A DNA stretch of 60,042 bases from Paenibacillus xylanivorans (GCF_001280595.1 NZ_LITU01000081.1:459427-519468), one strand, 5' to 3'. Positions 42,676 to 51,687 are shown, counted from the stretch's first letter. Numbers and translations: made by a program. Notes: a model not told the origin generated them from the letters alone.

Positions 42676-43014
42676 ATGCCAGAGTACAGCATCATCGTGG
42701 ACCTATCGGAACACATGTTATATCTTTCGGATGGCTCTCAGGTAGTTAAAGGCTATCCTGTAGCTATAGGCAAGATGCTTACGCAGACGCCTAACGGTGT
42801 GTTTACGATTATTAACAAGCAGGAGAATCCTGGAGGGCCATTTGGCGTTCTGTGGATGGGGTTGTCTGCGCCGCATTATGGGATTCATGGAACCAATGAT
42901 CCTTCATCCATTGGCAAGTCCGTTTCTCATGGATGCATACGGATGTATAACTCGGATGTGCTGGACCTGTCTTCCAAAGTATCGGTGGGTACACAGGTAA
43001 CGATCCGGCCCTAG
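42676..43014 (+). CDS. L,D-transpeptidase catalytic-domain protein (YkuD fold)
   Basis: A 112-residue protein that is just the YkuD catalytic domain: IHGTNDPSSIGKSVSHGCIRM contains the conserved His and the SHGC nucleophile cysteine. Such enzymes make or edit 3-3 peptidoglycan crosslinks or spore cortex links. There is no signal peptide, LysM domain or membrane helix, so it would stay inside unless exported otherwise; a mother-cell or forespore role is possible. The ribosome site lies in a predicted hairpin, and a 20-base palindrome overlaps the stop. Confidence 0.9.
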   Translation: MPEYSIIVDLSEHMLYLSDGSQVVKGYPVAIGKMLTQTPNGVFTIINKQENPGGPFGVLWMGLSAPHYGIHGTNDPSSIGKSVSHGCIRMYNSDVLDLSSKVSVGTQVTIRP

Positions 43015-43022
43015 GGCCGGAT
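43003..43022 (+). terminator. Palindrome at the end of the L,D-transpeptidase gene
   Basis: ATCCGGCC-CTAG-GGCCGGAT is a perfect GC-rich inverted repeat overlapping the stop codon. Only three Ts follow, so termination is uncertain. Confidence 0.45.
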
Positions 43023-43080
43023 TTATCTGAAGAAGGGGATTGTAAAGCCACGGAAGTGATAAGAGAAAGTGAGTGATTAC

Positions 43081-43629
43081 ATGTGGATTAGACCGGCGCG
43101 TGAAGGGGATGCGGAAGCTGTAGCTCATGTACATACAGAGAGTTGGAAGACGACATATCGGGGGATCGTGCCTGATGATTTTTTGGATAATCTGACTACG
43201 GAATCAAGGCTGTCTCAATGGAAGCGAAATATCCGCTCTGGCGAAAAGGATCAGATTCTGGTGGTGGCTGAACAGGACGACGGGGAAATTGTCGGATTTG
43301 CCTGCGGTGGAAAAGAACGTGAAGGCAAGTTGCCTTATGATGCTGAGCTGTATGCCATTTATTTACTGAAAGAAGTGCAACAAACGGGGATTGGCCAGCA
43401 GCTGGCAAGGCATGTCGTTCGTTATCTCCATTCCCTAGACATGAAAAGCCTGTTAATCTGGGCACTGGAGCAAAATTCAGCCTGTCGTTTCTATGAAAAG
43501 ATGGGCGGAATCCCTGTCCAAACACAGCAAATCCGGATTGGCGGTCAAGATTTGGCAGAGATTGCTTATGGATGGGATGACTTGGCACTTTTTGGAGGGA
43601 ATGACTTGCCCCGACAATTGAATGATTGA
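43081..43629 (+). CDS. GNAT-family N-acetyltransferase
   Basis: A protein of about 182 residues with the GNAT fold: WIRPAREGDAEAVAHVHTESWKTTYRG at the start, the acetyl-CoA motif A region (AIYLLKEVQQTGIGQQLARHVV, with QxxGxG as Q-T-G-I-G-Q) and motif B (ALEQNSACRFYEKMGG). The acceptor substrate is unknown. The GTG at 43069 is an in-frame alternative; neither start has a strong ribosome site. Confidence 0.87.
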   Translation: MWIRPAREGDAEAVAHVHTESWKTTYRGIVPDDFLDNLTTESRLSQWKRNIRSGEKDQILVVAEQDDGEIVGFACGGKEREGKLPYDAELYAIYLLKEVQQTGIGQQLARHVVRYLHSLDMKSLLIWALEQNSACRFYEKMGGIPVQTQQIRIGGQDLAEIAYGWDDLALFGGNDLPRQLND

Positions 43630-43786
43630 AAATATGGCTGAATGTATGGGCTATTGATGCTTTTTCCCGTGAGAGTCTGGAAGAGTTCATACGTTCTTCA
43701 CGTTTGCGTAATCCTTAACAAGGTTAATGAACTACTACACCGCTTTGAGGTGTGACATTCAATCTTGATTGGGAGGCGTTATTCAG

Positions 43787-45262
43787 ATGACTTTAATGGA
43801 GACAGAACATACAACATGGACGAAACAATTTATTAATGGCGAATGGGTAGAAGGCTCCGGCGAGAAAACAGTGGAAAATAAAAATCCGTACACGGGAGAG
43901 GTCATCGCAACTTGGCGATCCTCCAACAAGGAAGATATAGATCAGGCATATGAGGCGGCCCGAAAGAGCTCGGTGGAATGGAAGAAGTCACTTCCAGCGG
44001 TAAAAGAAGGTGTACTTCGCAAAGTCTCGGCTTTAATGGCAGAGCACAAAGAGGAAATTGTAAAACTTCTGATTACGGAATCCGGGAGCACACGCATCAA
44101 GGCCGAGGCAGAGTTTGCTTCAGCAAAACGGATTGTGGATGAAGCTGCTTCGTTCCCTTATCGGATGAAGGGGGAAATTCTGCCTTCAAATACACCAGGA
44201 AAAGAGAATCGTGTTGTGCGTGAGCCCAAGGGAGTCATCGGTGTCATCGGCCCTTGGAATTTCCCTTTGCATCTATGCCTGCGTTCCGTAGCTCCGGCTA
44301 TTGCTTTGGGTAATGGAGTCGTTATTAAGCCTGCGTCCGATACCCCGATTACAGCTGGCTGGCTTATTGCGGATCTGTTTGAGCAGGCTGGATTGCCTGA
44401 AGGCGTACTGAATGTGGTTGCTGGAAGTGGGAGTGAGATTGGGGATTATTTTGTAGCTCATCCGGTACCCAAAGTCATTTCCTTTACAGGCTCCACGGAG
44501 GTGGGGCAGGGCATCGGCAAACTGGCGGGTGAGCATTTGAAAGAAACCGCGCTTGAGCTTGGTGGCAACAATGCAATGGTTGTCCTGGAAGACGCGGACA
44601 TTGAGCGCGCTGCCGAGTCCGCCGTATTCGGAAAATTTCTGCATCAGGGGCAGATCTGTATGGCCCTTAATCGAATTATTGTGCATGCTGATATTTACGA
44701 TAGGTTCGTAGAATCTTTTCTCGCTAAAACGAAAAAAATTCAGGCTGGTGATCCTGCTGATGCCCAAACGCTGGTAGGCCCGCTCATTCGTGAGAAGGAA
44801 GTGGCCCGCCTGCTGGACTTGATTAAGGGAGCCAAGGCGGAAGGAGCAAGATTGCTGCTGGGTGGCACAAGCAAAGGCAGTGTGCTGGAGCCAACTGTGC
44901 TCGCGGATGTGAAACCTGATCAGCATATTGTACAACAGGAACTTTTTGGACCTGTCGCGGTAATCATGAAAGCGCAGGATGAGCAGGAGGCCGTGCGCTT
45001 GGCAAATGATACGCCTTATGGATTAAGCGGCTCCGTATTCACCGGAAACCTGGAAAGAGGATATCAAGTTGCCCAGCAGATTGATTCGGGCATGGTACAT
45101 GTAAATGATCAATCCGTGAACGATGAGGCTCATGTCATGTTTGGGGGAGAAAAATCATCGGGTATTGGTCGCTTCGGTGGCGATTGGGCTATTGAAAAGT
45201 TCACGCGGACACGCTGGATCAGCATTCAGCATCAATATCGGGATTATCCTGGAGTGCAATAG
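43787..45262 (+). CDS. NAD(P)-dependent aldehyde dehydrogenase
   Basis: A 491-residue aldehyde dehydrogenase. The NAD-binding GPWNFPLHL, the general-base Glu in LELGGNNAMV (about residue 254), the catalytic Cys in GQICMALNR (about 290) and the C-terminal KSSGIGRFGG are all present. It resembles the YfmT/benzaldehyde-type branch of Bacillales, but the substrate is not certain. A longer frame opens at 43769; GGGAGGCG is spaced for ATG 43787. It stands alone. Confidence 0.94.
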   Translation: MTLMETEHTTWTKQFINGEWVEGSGEKTVENKNPYTGEVIATWRSSNKEDIDQAYEAARKSSVEWKKSLPAVKEGVLRKVSALMAEHKEEIVKLLITESGSTRIKAEAEFASAKRIVDEAASFPYRMKGEILPSNTPGKENRVVREPKGVIGVIGPWNFPLHLCLRSVAPAIALGNGVVIKPASDTPITAGWLIADLFEQAGLPEGVLNVVAGSGSEIGDYFVAHPVPKVISFTGSTEVGQGIGKLAGEHLKETALELGGNNAMVVLEDADIERAAESAVFGKFLHQGQICMALNRIIVHADIYDRFVESFLAKTKKIQAGDPADAQTLVGPLIREKEVARLLDLIKGAKAEGARLLLGGTSKGSVLEPTVLADVKPDQHIVQQELFGPVAVIMKAQDEQEAVRLANDTPYGLSGSVFTGNLERGYQVAQQIDSGMVHVNDQSVNDEAHVMFGGEKSSGIGRFGGDWAIEKFTRTRWISIQHQYRDYPGVQ

Positions 45263-45414
45263 TTCGACAGTGAATGAATATTGGGAATCAGTCTGTTTTA
45301 TAATCAGATAGGGTTCGAGAAAGAGTGACAAAGATTGCGCAAAGTTCGCCTCAAGCTTGATGGGGCGGTCTTTTGCATGTTTTTACACGTTTGAAAAATA
45401 GGTGAGGAAATGAT
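45263..45414 (+). terminator. Weak terminator region after the aldehyde dehydrogenase gene
   Basis: CGCCTC at about 45350 pairs with GGGGCG at about 45363-45368, with one G-T pair, followed by TCTTTT. Nothing else is evident in this short gap. Confidence 0.4.
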
Positions 45415-45495
45415 GTGGAAAAGCTGTTTGGCGTACCTGCAATCTGGTTATTTATGGATACACGGGCAGAACAGATCCGTAAATCCAATAGGTAA
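45415..45495 (+). CDS. Short ORF (26 codons), doubtful
   Basis: A GTG after GGTGAGGAAATGAT begins a 26-residue peptide (MEKLFGVPAIWLFMDTRA, ending RKSNR). Its end carries the AAAGGGG site for the next ORF. The composition looks protein-like, with Trp and several aromatic residues, but the size makes it uncertain. It may be a fragment of a lost gene. Confidence 0.35.
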   Translation: MEKLFGVPAIWLFMDTRAEQIRKSNR

Positions 45496-45510
45496 AGGGG
45501 CCTGAACTTC

Positions 45511-45663
45511 ATGTCCATTGACCGTTTCATTCTGAGAAAGCTGAATACCTGTCAGGAAGAAAATACACGTGATAATCTGGTTCGGTTGTTTGTCATTCGA
45601 ATCCAAAAGGCCGAGATGGAAGAAGAACACGAAACCGCCTATATCGTCAGCAGATTGCATTAG
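45511..45663 (+). CDS. Small hydrophilic protein (50 residues), unknown
   Basis: ATG 45511 follows AAAGGGG with suitable spacing. The product begins MSIDRFILRKLNTCQEEN and ends AYIVSRLH; it is charged, probably helical, with one Cys and no membrane segment. It follows a 26-codon ORF by 15 bases, suggesting a small two-gene unit. I do not recognise it. Confidence 0.5.
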   Translation: MSIDRFILRKLNTCQEENTRDNLVRLFVIRIQKAEMEEEHETAYIVSRLH

Positions 45664-45689
45664 AAATAGATAAAAGAGATTTGGTACAC

Positions 45690-45726
45690 AAAAAAAGGAA
45701 GCTTGTCCTTAACGGCAAGCTTCCTT
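45690..45726 (-). terminator. Terminator, minus strand (possibly bidirectional)
   Basis: AAGGAAGCTTG and CAAGCTTCCTT form a perfect 11-bp stem. The minus strand then has a T7 run, fitting the end of the small gene at 45790-46029. Confidence 0.75.
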
Positions 45727-45789
45727 TTCCTTATGTTCGCGAATGAATGAATTCGCAGTTTCCAAGTTGAAATAAACAACTGACTCATC

Positions 45790-46029
45790 TTAATAAAGCG
45801 ATAAGGCGAGGGAGTCATTTTCGCTACGGCTGTGAAGAATGGCTTCACCACCGACAATCTCAATACTAATCAATGATTGCAGACATTTCTGTAAAGCACG
45901 TTTACCGTTGCTAATCTTATGCTCAAGGGCACTGCTAAGCAATCGGAGTGTCTTTTGCACAGGTTGTTTGTTTTCTTGATTGAAATATACAGGGATTGAT
46001 TTGTTTTGAAAAGTTATTAGTGTTCTCAC
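45790..46029 (-). CDS. Small protein (79 residues), unknown
   Basis: A minus-strand ORF with a GTG start preceded by GTGAGGTGATTTCTA and followed by a good terminator 64 bases after its stop. The product is soluble and mixed alpha/beta (MRTLITFQNKSIPVYFNQ at the start, SIEIVGGEAILHSRSEND near the end). The signals at both ends make it probably real. Its divergence from the type VII locus places it next to that system, but no link is shown. Confidence 0.6.
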   Translation of the reverse strand: MRTLITFQNKSIPVYFNQENKQPVQKTLRLLSSALEHKISNGKRALQKCLQSLISIEIVGGEAILHSRSENDSLALSLY

Positions 46030-46452
46030 TAGAAATCACCTCACGAGAGTTATTTCTTACTGGTTATATTAAATTCCAATGCTTAAAATTACCTTAAAAT
46101 CAGCTTATGAAAACATAAAGGTGGGCAATGTTTGAAAAGTGTTCACAATTCAATTGTGGGCGAAGCAATAAAAAGTCCCGAAAAATCAAGCTTTAAATTC
46201 CATTTATATGGAAGAAACAAGTATGGTTTCGCATCCTTGCAATAATTAACGTGACTACTGCCTCGAAAGTTCTGAGTCGAATGGAGGATATTTTAATATA
46301 TACGTGGGTCATATGTAACAAAATTACAGGTTGCACATTGCAAACAGGGTGTTTATGTAAGAAAATAGGGATGGAATAGCGTTTCATCTGTTTTTTTTTA
46401 ATTTAATTTGGCACTAGGACAATTTACATATGAGACCATGGGAGGGATTATT
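46030..46452 (+). other. Upstream region of the type VII-like locus
   Basis: AT-rich and non-coding as far as I can see. It contains two palindromes: CACAATT-C-AATTGTG (46144-46158) and TTCCAT-TTAT-ATGGAA (46198-46213). A possible promoter TTGCAC-17-TATGTA lies near 46331-46360. These are candidate control sites for the locus downstream. Confidence 0.45.
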
Positions 46453-46773
46453 TTGATTCTTACCGTGTATTCCGGCCGGGAGGAAGGCGAGTGGTTCGAC
46501 ATCGAGGTCCCAGATGAATGTACTATTGAACATCTGAAGACATTGTTGGGAGTTCGTATTTTCGGCCAGGCACCGGGAGAGGGCATTCAGTATATCCTTG
46601 AAGCCAAATTTCCGGAAGGATTGTGGTTCTCGCCACAGAACACTCAACAGTTAATGGAAACAGGGCTGCGTCAAGGAAGCTGTGTACGAGTCCAGCGGGC
46701 ATTCTCCACCACTTCTGAAGAAGCGCCTGTGTATGGAAGACGTTCATTGTTTCAGCAGGACAGCAACGAATGA
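46453..46773 (+). CDS. esaB: EsaB/YukD-like ubiquitin-fold protein
   Basis: A 106-residue protein whose first 80 residues fit the YukD/EsaB ubiquitin-like fold (LTVYSGREEGEWFDIEVPDECTI, LKTLLGVRIFGQ, ETGLRQGSCVRV). In type VIIb systems EsaB is a small cytosolic regulator or assembly factor. Here it has an extra 20-residue polar tail. The frame opens at 46408, but GGGAGGG is spaced for the TTG at 46453. It is the first gene of the locus and is 56 bases from essC. Confidence 0.78.
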   Translation: MILTVYSGREEGEWFDIEVPDECTIEHLKTLLGVRIFGQAPGEGIQYILEAKFPEGLWFSPQNTQQLMETGLRQGSCVRVQRAFSTTSEEAPVYGRRSLFQQDSNE

Positions 46774-46829
46774 ACAATCTGGACGTATATATTGATTACG
46801 GCAATGAAATATAAGGAGGTCTTCTCTTC

Positions 46830-49800
46830 GTGAATGTGTTATATCAGCGTTCTCCAAGAATGACACCGGTTCTCAAGGAAGAAAAGCTGGAGATTCTCAG
46901 ACCTCCGGCAGAACCCAACAAACCTACATTTTCGATGATTTCTATTATAGTACCCATCATGATGACGATGGTTAGCATCGGTTTCTACGTATATATCAAT
47001 ATGAGTGGCAAAATGGGCAATCCCAATTATATGATGTTTCAGATGATGACGGTTATGATGATGCTTACTTCATACACGATTCCGTTTTTTGTATATCTGA
47101 GCAACAAGAAGTCCTATCGCAAAAAGTTGGAAGAGCGTACTACCATGTATCGTGCACAACTGGAGAAACATCGTGAAGAGCTGAAGGAAGCTCAAGCGGA
47201 GCAAGTGAAGAGTCTGTATGAAATTCATGGGGATCCCAATGTATGTCTTCAGTTGGTGAAGAATCGCAACAGTTCGTTATGGGAACGTTCCCCGGAAGAT
47301 GATGACTTCTTGCAGGTGCGAATCGGCACAGGCGAAATTCCGTTTCGAATCAAACTTCAGGTTCCTCGTGTGGACGGTTATGAAAAGGATGAGTTAATTG
47401 AAGCGGCTCATGAATTGGCAGCTGAGTTCGAGACGGTGCCCGAAGCATCGATTACACTGCCTTTATTTCAGTCGAAAGTGATGGGGTTGGTCGGCAATCG
47501 TGAGGAAGTACTTGCTTCATTGCGCGTAATTATTTCACAACTGACCGTCCGTCATTCACCGGATGAATTAAAGATTGCTGCCTTTTATGAAGAAAAGGAA
47601 TCAAAGGAATGGGATTGGCTGCGCTGGTTGCCCCACATTTGGGATGAAGATCAGGGACAACGCTATATGGCCGACAGGCACAGCGGTGCGCATCAATTGG
47701 CGGACAGCTTGTTTTCCGTGTTGAACCGACGGCGCAATAATAAGGAAGATCGCTACAAGAAAACCGTGCAAACTCCATGTTATGTGGTGGTTCTCTCGGA
47801 TACGCAATTAATAGAAGAAGAGCCGTTGCTTCCCCTGCTGCTGGAATCAGCTCAGGAGATCGATGTATGTACCATCATATTGGCAAACCGTAAGGAATCG
47901 CTACCCATGCATTGTCAGTTAATTATGGAGGCTTCCAAAGGCAAGGGGCTTTATATCAAAAAAACTGAGGATGCCGACGTGATCAGGCAAACGTACACGC
48001 CGGATATGATCTCCAGAGAGTCCGCAGAGGCACTCTCTCGTTATATGTCACCAATCCGTCTGAAACGTTCCTCGGCTTCGGATATACCACAGGTGCTTCC
48101 ACTGTTCGATATGTTAAGTACATCACGAGTGGAAGATCTGGACGTGGTTACACGTTGGGGTCAGACACGATACCCGGACACCCTTCCCGTACCTATGGGC
48201 GTGCGAGCTGGCGGCAAGAAAATTGCAATTAACTTACATGATAAAATTGAACGTCAAGGTCATGGACCGCATGGTCTGATCGCAGGGACTACTGGTTCAG
48301 GGAAAAGTGAAGTCATCCAGTCAATTGTGGCCTCTTTGGCTGCCGAGTTCCATCCGCATGATCTGGCCTTTATGTTAATTGACTATAAGGGCGGCGGGAT
48401 GTCGAATACATTTGTGGGCCTGCCTCACGTCGTCGGCACAATCACCAATCTGGATGGAAATTTGATTGAACGAGCGAATATTTCACTTCGGGCCGAGTTG
48501 GTAAGAAGGCAAAAAATATTAAATGATGCAGGAAATCTTCAGCACATTGATGAGTATTACAAAATTCTGCGTTCCAGACATGAACAGCCGTTGCCGCATT
48601 TAGTTATCATCATTGACGAGTTCGCGCAATTGAAGCGTGATCAGCCGGAGTTCATGGATGAATTAATCAGTATAGCGGCCATCGGCCGGACACTGGGCGT
48701 ACATCTGATACTGGCAACCCAAAAGCCAGCTGGTGTGGTCGATGATAAAATCTGGAGTAATTCCCGTTTCCGTATCTGTCTTCGCGTTCAAAGTGAAGGG
48801 GACAGCCGGGATATGATCAAAATTCCTAATGCGGCCTGGATCACCAAGCCGGGTCGTGGATATTTCCAGGTAGGCAGTGATGAAGTGTTTGAGGAAATGC
48901 AATTTGCCTGGAGTGGTGCGCCGTATAATCAACAGGAAGATACAACGACTGTATTGCCTGTTATGGAAGTCCGTTTGAATGGGAAACGGGAGCCACTGTT
49001 GACTGGAGAGCGCAGGGCTGTGCTCAAAGGGGAAGATGTGCCCAAGCAACTTCAGGTATTTATTGATTATGTGGCAGAAGCGGCAGCAGAGGCAGGGATT
49101 ACCCGATTACCGGGGCCTTGGTTGCCACCCTTGCCTGAGACACTGGAATGGGAAAGCCTTAACGACTGGCAGGAAAAAGAGAATCGTGAGGCATTGCTTG
49201 ACGGCGGTGCCAGTGGCCTGAAACCTGTGGTTGGCCTGCTGGATGATCTGCCTAATCAACGACAGCAGCCGCTAGCGCTTCCGGTGGATCAGGGACATTT
49301 GGTTGTATACGGTATGCCTGGTCTGGGGAAAACGACGTTTGTGCAAACTTTGCTGATGTCGCTGGCCCGTTCTCATCGAACTGAACCTTGGCATGGCTAT
49401 ATAATCGATATGGGCAGGATGATGAAGGATTTCGCAAGCTTGCCTCAGATCGGCGCGGTAATGATGTCTGAAGAGGAAGATCGGATCAAGCGCTTATTCC
49501 GATACATCCTGAAATTGTCTGCACAACGCAAAGACATGATCTCGGAAGCGGGGGTTAAAACGATCTCAGCCTACCGTCGCACAGCCCATGCAGCTGTGCC
49601 GCAAATTGTAGTTGTTATTGATGGTTATCTTTCTTTCCGCAATGCGTATCCCGAGGAGAATGAACTTCTGGAAACGATCCTTCGTGAAGGCGGTAGCCTC
49701 GGAATCACATTCATCCTTACGGCCAACCGCGTCACGGATGTATTCGAGAAATTCAGAAGCAATATTCCCAATGCGGTTTCGTTTGAATTATCTGATCCAA

Positions 49801-50834
49801 GCGACTATTATTACGCAGTGGGACGACCGTCCAAGGCACCTAGCCAGCTTCCGCCTGGTAGAGGACTGGTCAAAGGACAGGTTCCTCCATTGATGTTTCA
49901 GGCGGCTTTGCCGTCATCCGGGGCAGATGAAGGTAAGCGTTCGTCCGCTCTGCGCCGTACGATTGCAGAGATCAGAGAAAGCTGGAACGGAGAAGAAGCG
50001 CCGCAGATTGCACCGCTCCCAGAAGAGGTTAAACTTAAAGATGTGCTTCTTCGCACAGGAACCTTCGGGCAAGTCGGAGATGTCTCTACCTTAACGGTGC
50101 CCGTAGGTTTGTTGACCGATGATCTGGAACCCTTCCAGCTGAATCTACGCGAAGGGCCGCATTTCATGGTTACGAGTCCGATGGAAGGCGGCAAAACGAC
50201 ATTTTTGCTAACCTGGATGTTATCACTTGCGTATCATGCGTCTCCTGAAGACGTGCAAATATACACGGTAGATATGCGGTATGGTTCTGGAGGACTGGGG
50301 GAAATCAGCAGTTTGCCCCATGTCCGTGGACATGTATCACGTGAAGAACAGCTTGCACCTGTGATCCAACAGTTGTACGATGAAGTTCTAAAAAGAGGCG
50401 AGCTAACCGGTGGTCCGGAGATCGTTCTCGTTATCGATGATGCGGATACGTTATCCAAGCAATTAAATGATTTTAATGTGAAGGATCAATTGGGGGCGAT
50501 CGTTCGTCAAGGCAGGGATCGAGGCATACATGTAATTCTGTCAGGTGTTCCGGCAGACTTCCCAACCTTTGGTTCTGACTGGGTGAATGATGTGAAGGCT
50601 TCCCAGAGCGGATTGCTGTTCGGGACTTTAGACCCTAACGATCTCTCGTTCTTCCGTATACCTTATTCGGAGTCCGGGGGGAGTTCAACTGGGCTGAAGG
50701 TACTGCCTCCGGGTCAAGGTTATTATGTAAAACGTAAATATTCCAGGGTTAAAGGTGCAATTCCATGTGATGGCACCTGGAAAATGACCGATTGGATTTC
50801 TGAAATTCGTGACCGATGGCATGTTGTAGTTTGA
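46830..50834 (+). CDS. essC: Type VII secretion ATPase, EssC/YukB-like FtsK-SpoIIIE protein
   Basis: A 1334-residue motor. It begins directly with two membrane helices (about 34-57 and 69-90) and a short coiled coil, without the two FHA domains found at the N-terminus of staphylococcal EssC. Three P-loop modules follow: GTTGSGKSE near residue 487 with LVIIIDEFAQL, GMPGLGKTTF near 828 with VVVIDGYLSF, and SPMEGGKTTF near 1115 with VLVIDDADTL. The first is canonical and probably drives transport; the third is unusual. It starts at GTG 46830 after TAAGGAGG. Confidence 0.93.
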   Translation: MNVLYQRSPRMTPVLKEEKLEILRPPAEPNKPTFSMISIIVPIMMTMVSIGFYVYINMSGKMGNPNYMMFQMMTVMMMLTSYTIPFFVYLSNKKSYRKKLEERTTMYRAQLEKHREELKEAQAEQVKSLYEIHGDPNVCLQLVKNRNSSLWERSPEDDDFLQVRIGTGEIPFRIKLQVPRVDGYEKDELIEAAHELAAEFETVPEASITLPLFQSKVMGLVGNREEVLASLRVIISQLTVRHSPDELKIAAFYEEKESKEWDWLRWLPHIWDEDQGQRYMADRHSGAHQLADSLFSVLNRRRNNKEDRYKKTVQTPCYVVVLSDTQLIEEEPLLPLLLESAQEIDVCTIILANRKESLPMHCQLIMEASKGKGLYIKKTEDADVIRQTYTPDMISRESAEALSRYMSPIRLKRSSASDIPQVLPLFDMLSTSRVEDLDVVTRWGQTRYPDTLPVPMGVRAGGKKIAINLHDKIERQGHGPHGLIAGTTGSGKSEVIQSIVASLAAEFHPHDLAFMLIDYKGGGMSNTFVGLPHVVGTITNLDGNLIERANISLRAELVRRQKILNDAGNLQHIDEYYKILRSRHEQPLPHLVIIIDEFAQLKRDQPEFMDELISIAAIGRTLGVHLILATQKPAGVVDDKIWSNSRFRICLRVQSEGDSRDMIKIPNAAWITKPGRGYFQVGSDEVFEEMQFAWSGAPYNQQEDTTTVLPVMEVRLNGKREPLLTGERRAVLKGEDVPKQLQVFIDYVAEAAAEAGITRLPGPWLPPLPETLEWESLNDWQEKENREALLDGGASGLKPVVGLLDDLPNQRQQPLALPVDQGHLVVYGMPGLGKTTFVQTLLMSLARSHRTEPWHGYIIDMGRMMKDFASLPQIGAVMMSEEEDRIKRLFRYILKLSAQRKDMISEAGVKTISAYRRTAHAAVPQIVVVIDGYLSFRNAYPEENELLETILREGGSLGITFILTANRVTDVFEKFRSNIPNAVSFELSDPSDYYYAVGRPSKAPSQLPPGRGLVKGQVPPLMFQAALPSSGADEGKRSSALRRTIAEIRESWNGEEAPQIAPLPEEVKLKDVLLRTGTFGQVGDVSTLTVPVGLLTDDLEPFQLNLREGPHFMVTSPMEGGKTTFLLTWMLSLAYHASPEDVQIYTVDMRYGSGGLGEISSLPHVRGHVSREEQLAPVIQQLYDEVLKRGELTGGPEIVLVIDDADTLSKQLNDFNVKDQLGAIVRQGRDRGIHVILSGVPADFPTFGSDWVNDVKASQSGLLFGTLDPNDLSFFRIPYSESGGSSTGLKVLPPGQGYYVKRKYSRVKGAIPCDGTWKMTDWISEIRDRWHVVV

Positions 50835-50850
50835 GGGGAGGTGGCTCATA

Positions 50851-51681
50851 ATGTTGACGGTTCATGATTCCAAGCAAAAGGTAGTCACTTTGCAAATAAA
50901 AGAGCTTTTTTTCCTGGCCGGTATTCTCGGTTCAGACCGATTGCTTGGCGTGGAAGATCCGTTCCGCGGATATATGGCGGAAGACATTGCTTTGGAGTGG
51001 GAACGCGTAAAAACATCCCTGCTCGACAAAGGATATCTGATTCAGGATCAGGACAGCAATGAGCTGATCATGACACCGACCGTTTTCTCCAGGGTAGCCA
51101 TTGCGGGACTGTCCGACAGGGCTTGCTGGATTCGCTACACGCACAGCGGCAAGTCGTATGAAAGTTATGTGCACTGCACGGATGAACGTGTCGTTGAAGT
51201 ATCCCGTGTTGCAGACGAACCGGATTCGTTCCGGCTGAGTGATTTGGGAAACGTTCGTGAAGCAATTGATTTTCTGATTCAAAGGATGAATTGGAGTGGT
51301 CATTCTCCGGCGGAAAAGCCGGCCCTAATGTGCTCCAAGAAAAAATTCTATGATGTGATGAATGATCTGAAGAACAAAGAATTACAGGCAGTGGCTGATG
51401 AGTTGGTACAGGAAACGAGCGATCCCGAGGGGGCACTGGCGCTTGCACGCTGTCTGGTAAACAAGGAATCAGAGGGGGAACTGCGGTTGCTCGTATGGAA
51501 CGGAGAAGGATGGAAATCACAGTCTGCGGCTTTCGCTGCAAGCACGGTATCCAACTGGCTCTTCCGCATGAGTACTGCGGCTTCAGATGATTGGCTTGTT
51601 GCAGCACTGACGACGAGAGAACAGTTTCACGAGATGCTGCTGGACTGGCTTAAACAGCCTGCAGGGGAAGAGGAAAGGTGA
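50851..51681 (+). CDS. Type VII-associated protein, possibly EspG-like chaperone
   Basis: A 276-residue soluble protein lying 16 bases after essC. It has no motif I can name with certainty. The layout resembles mycobacterial EspG, which binds secreted ESX substrates: an N-terminal LQIKELFFLAGILGSD helix, a WERVKTSLLDKGYL helix followed by strands ending in LIMTPTVFSRVA, a beta-rich middle (YESYVHCTDERVVEVSRV), and a helical plus beta C-terminal half ending EQFHEMLLDWL. This is pattern recognition, not a proven homology. Its place between the ATPase and WXG100 genes fits a substrate chaperone. Confidence 0.55.
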   Translation: MLTVHDSKQKVVTLQIKELFFLAGILGSDRLLGVEDPFRGYMAEDIALEWERVKTSLLDKGYLIQDQDSNELIMTPTVFSRVAIAGLSDRACWIRYTHSGKSYESYVHCTDERVVEVSRVADEPDSFRLSDLGNVREAIDFLIQRMNWSGHSPAEKPALMCSKKKFYDVMNDLKNKELQAVADELVQETSDPEGALALARCLVNKESEGELRLLVWNGEGWKSQSAAFAASTVSNWLFRMSTAASDDWLVAALTTREQFHEMLLDWLKQPAGEEER

Positions 51682-51687
51682 TGGTAA

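Noticed and set aside
45660..45863. A 67-residue minus-strand ORF
   Set aside because: It runs through a strong terminator hairpin and overlaps the better-supported 79-residue gene.
46193..46387. A 64-residue minus-strand ORF upstream of the type VII-like locus
   Set aside because: Its start is preceded only by an A run without a ribosome site, and it covers a candidate palindrome and promoter region.
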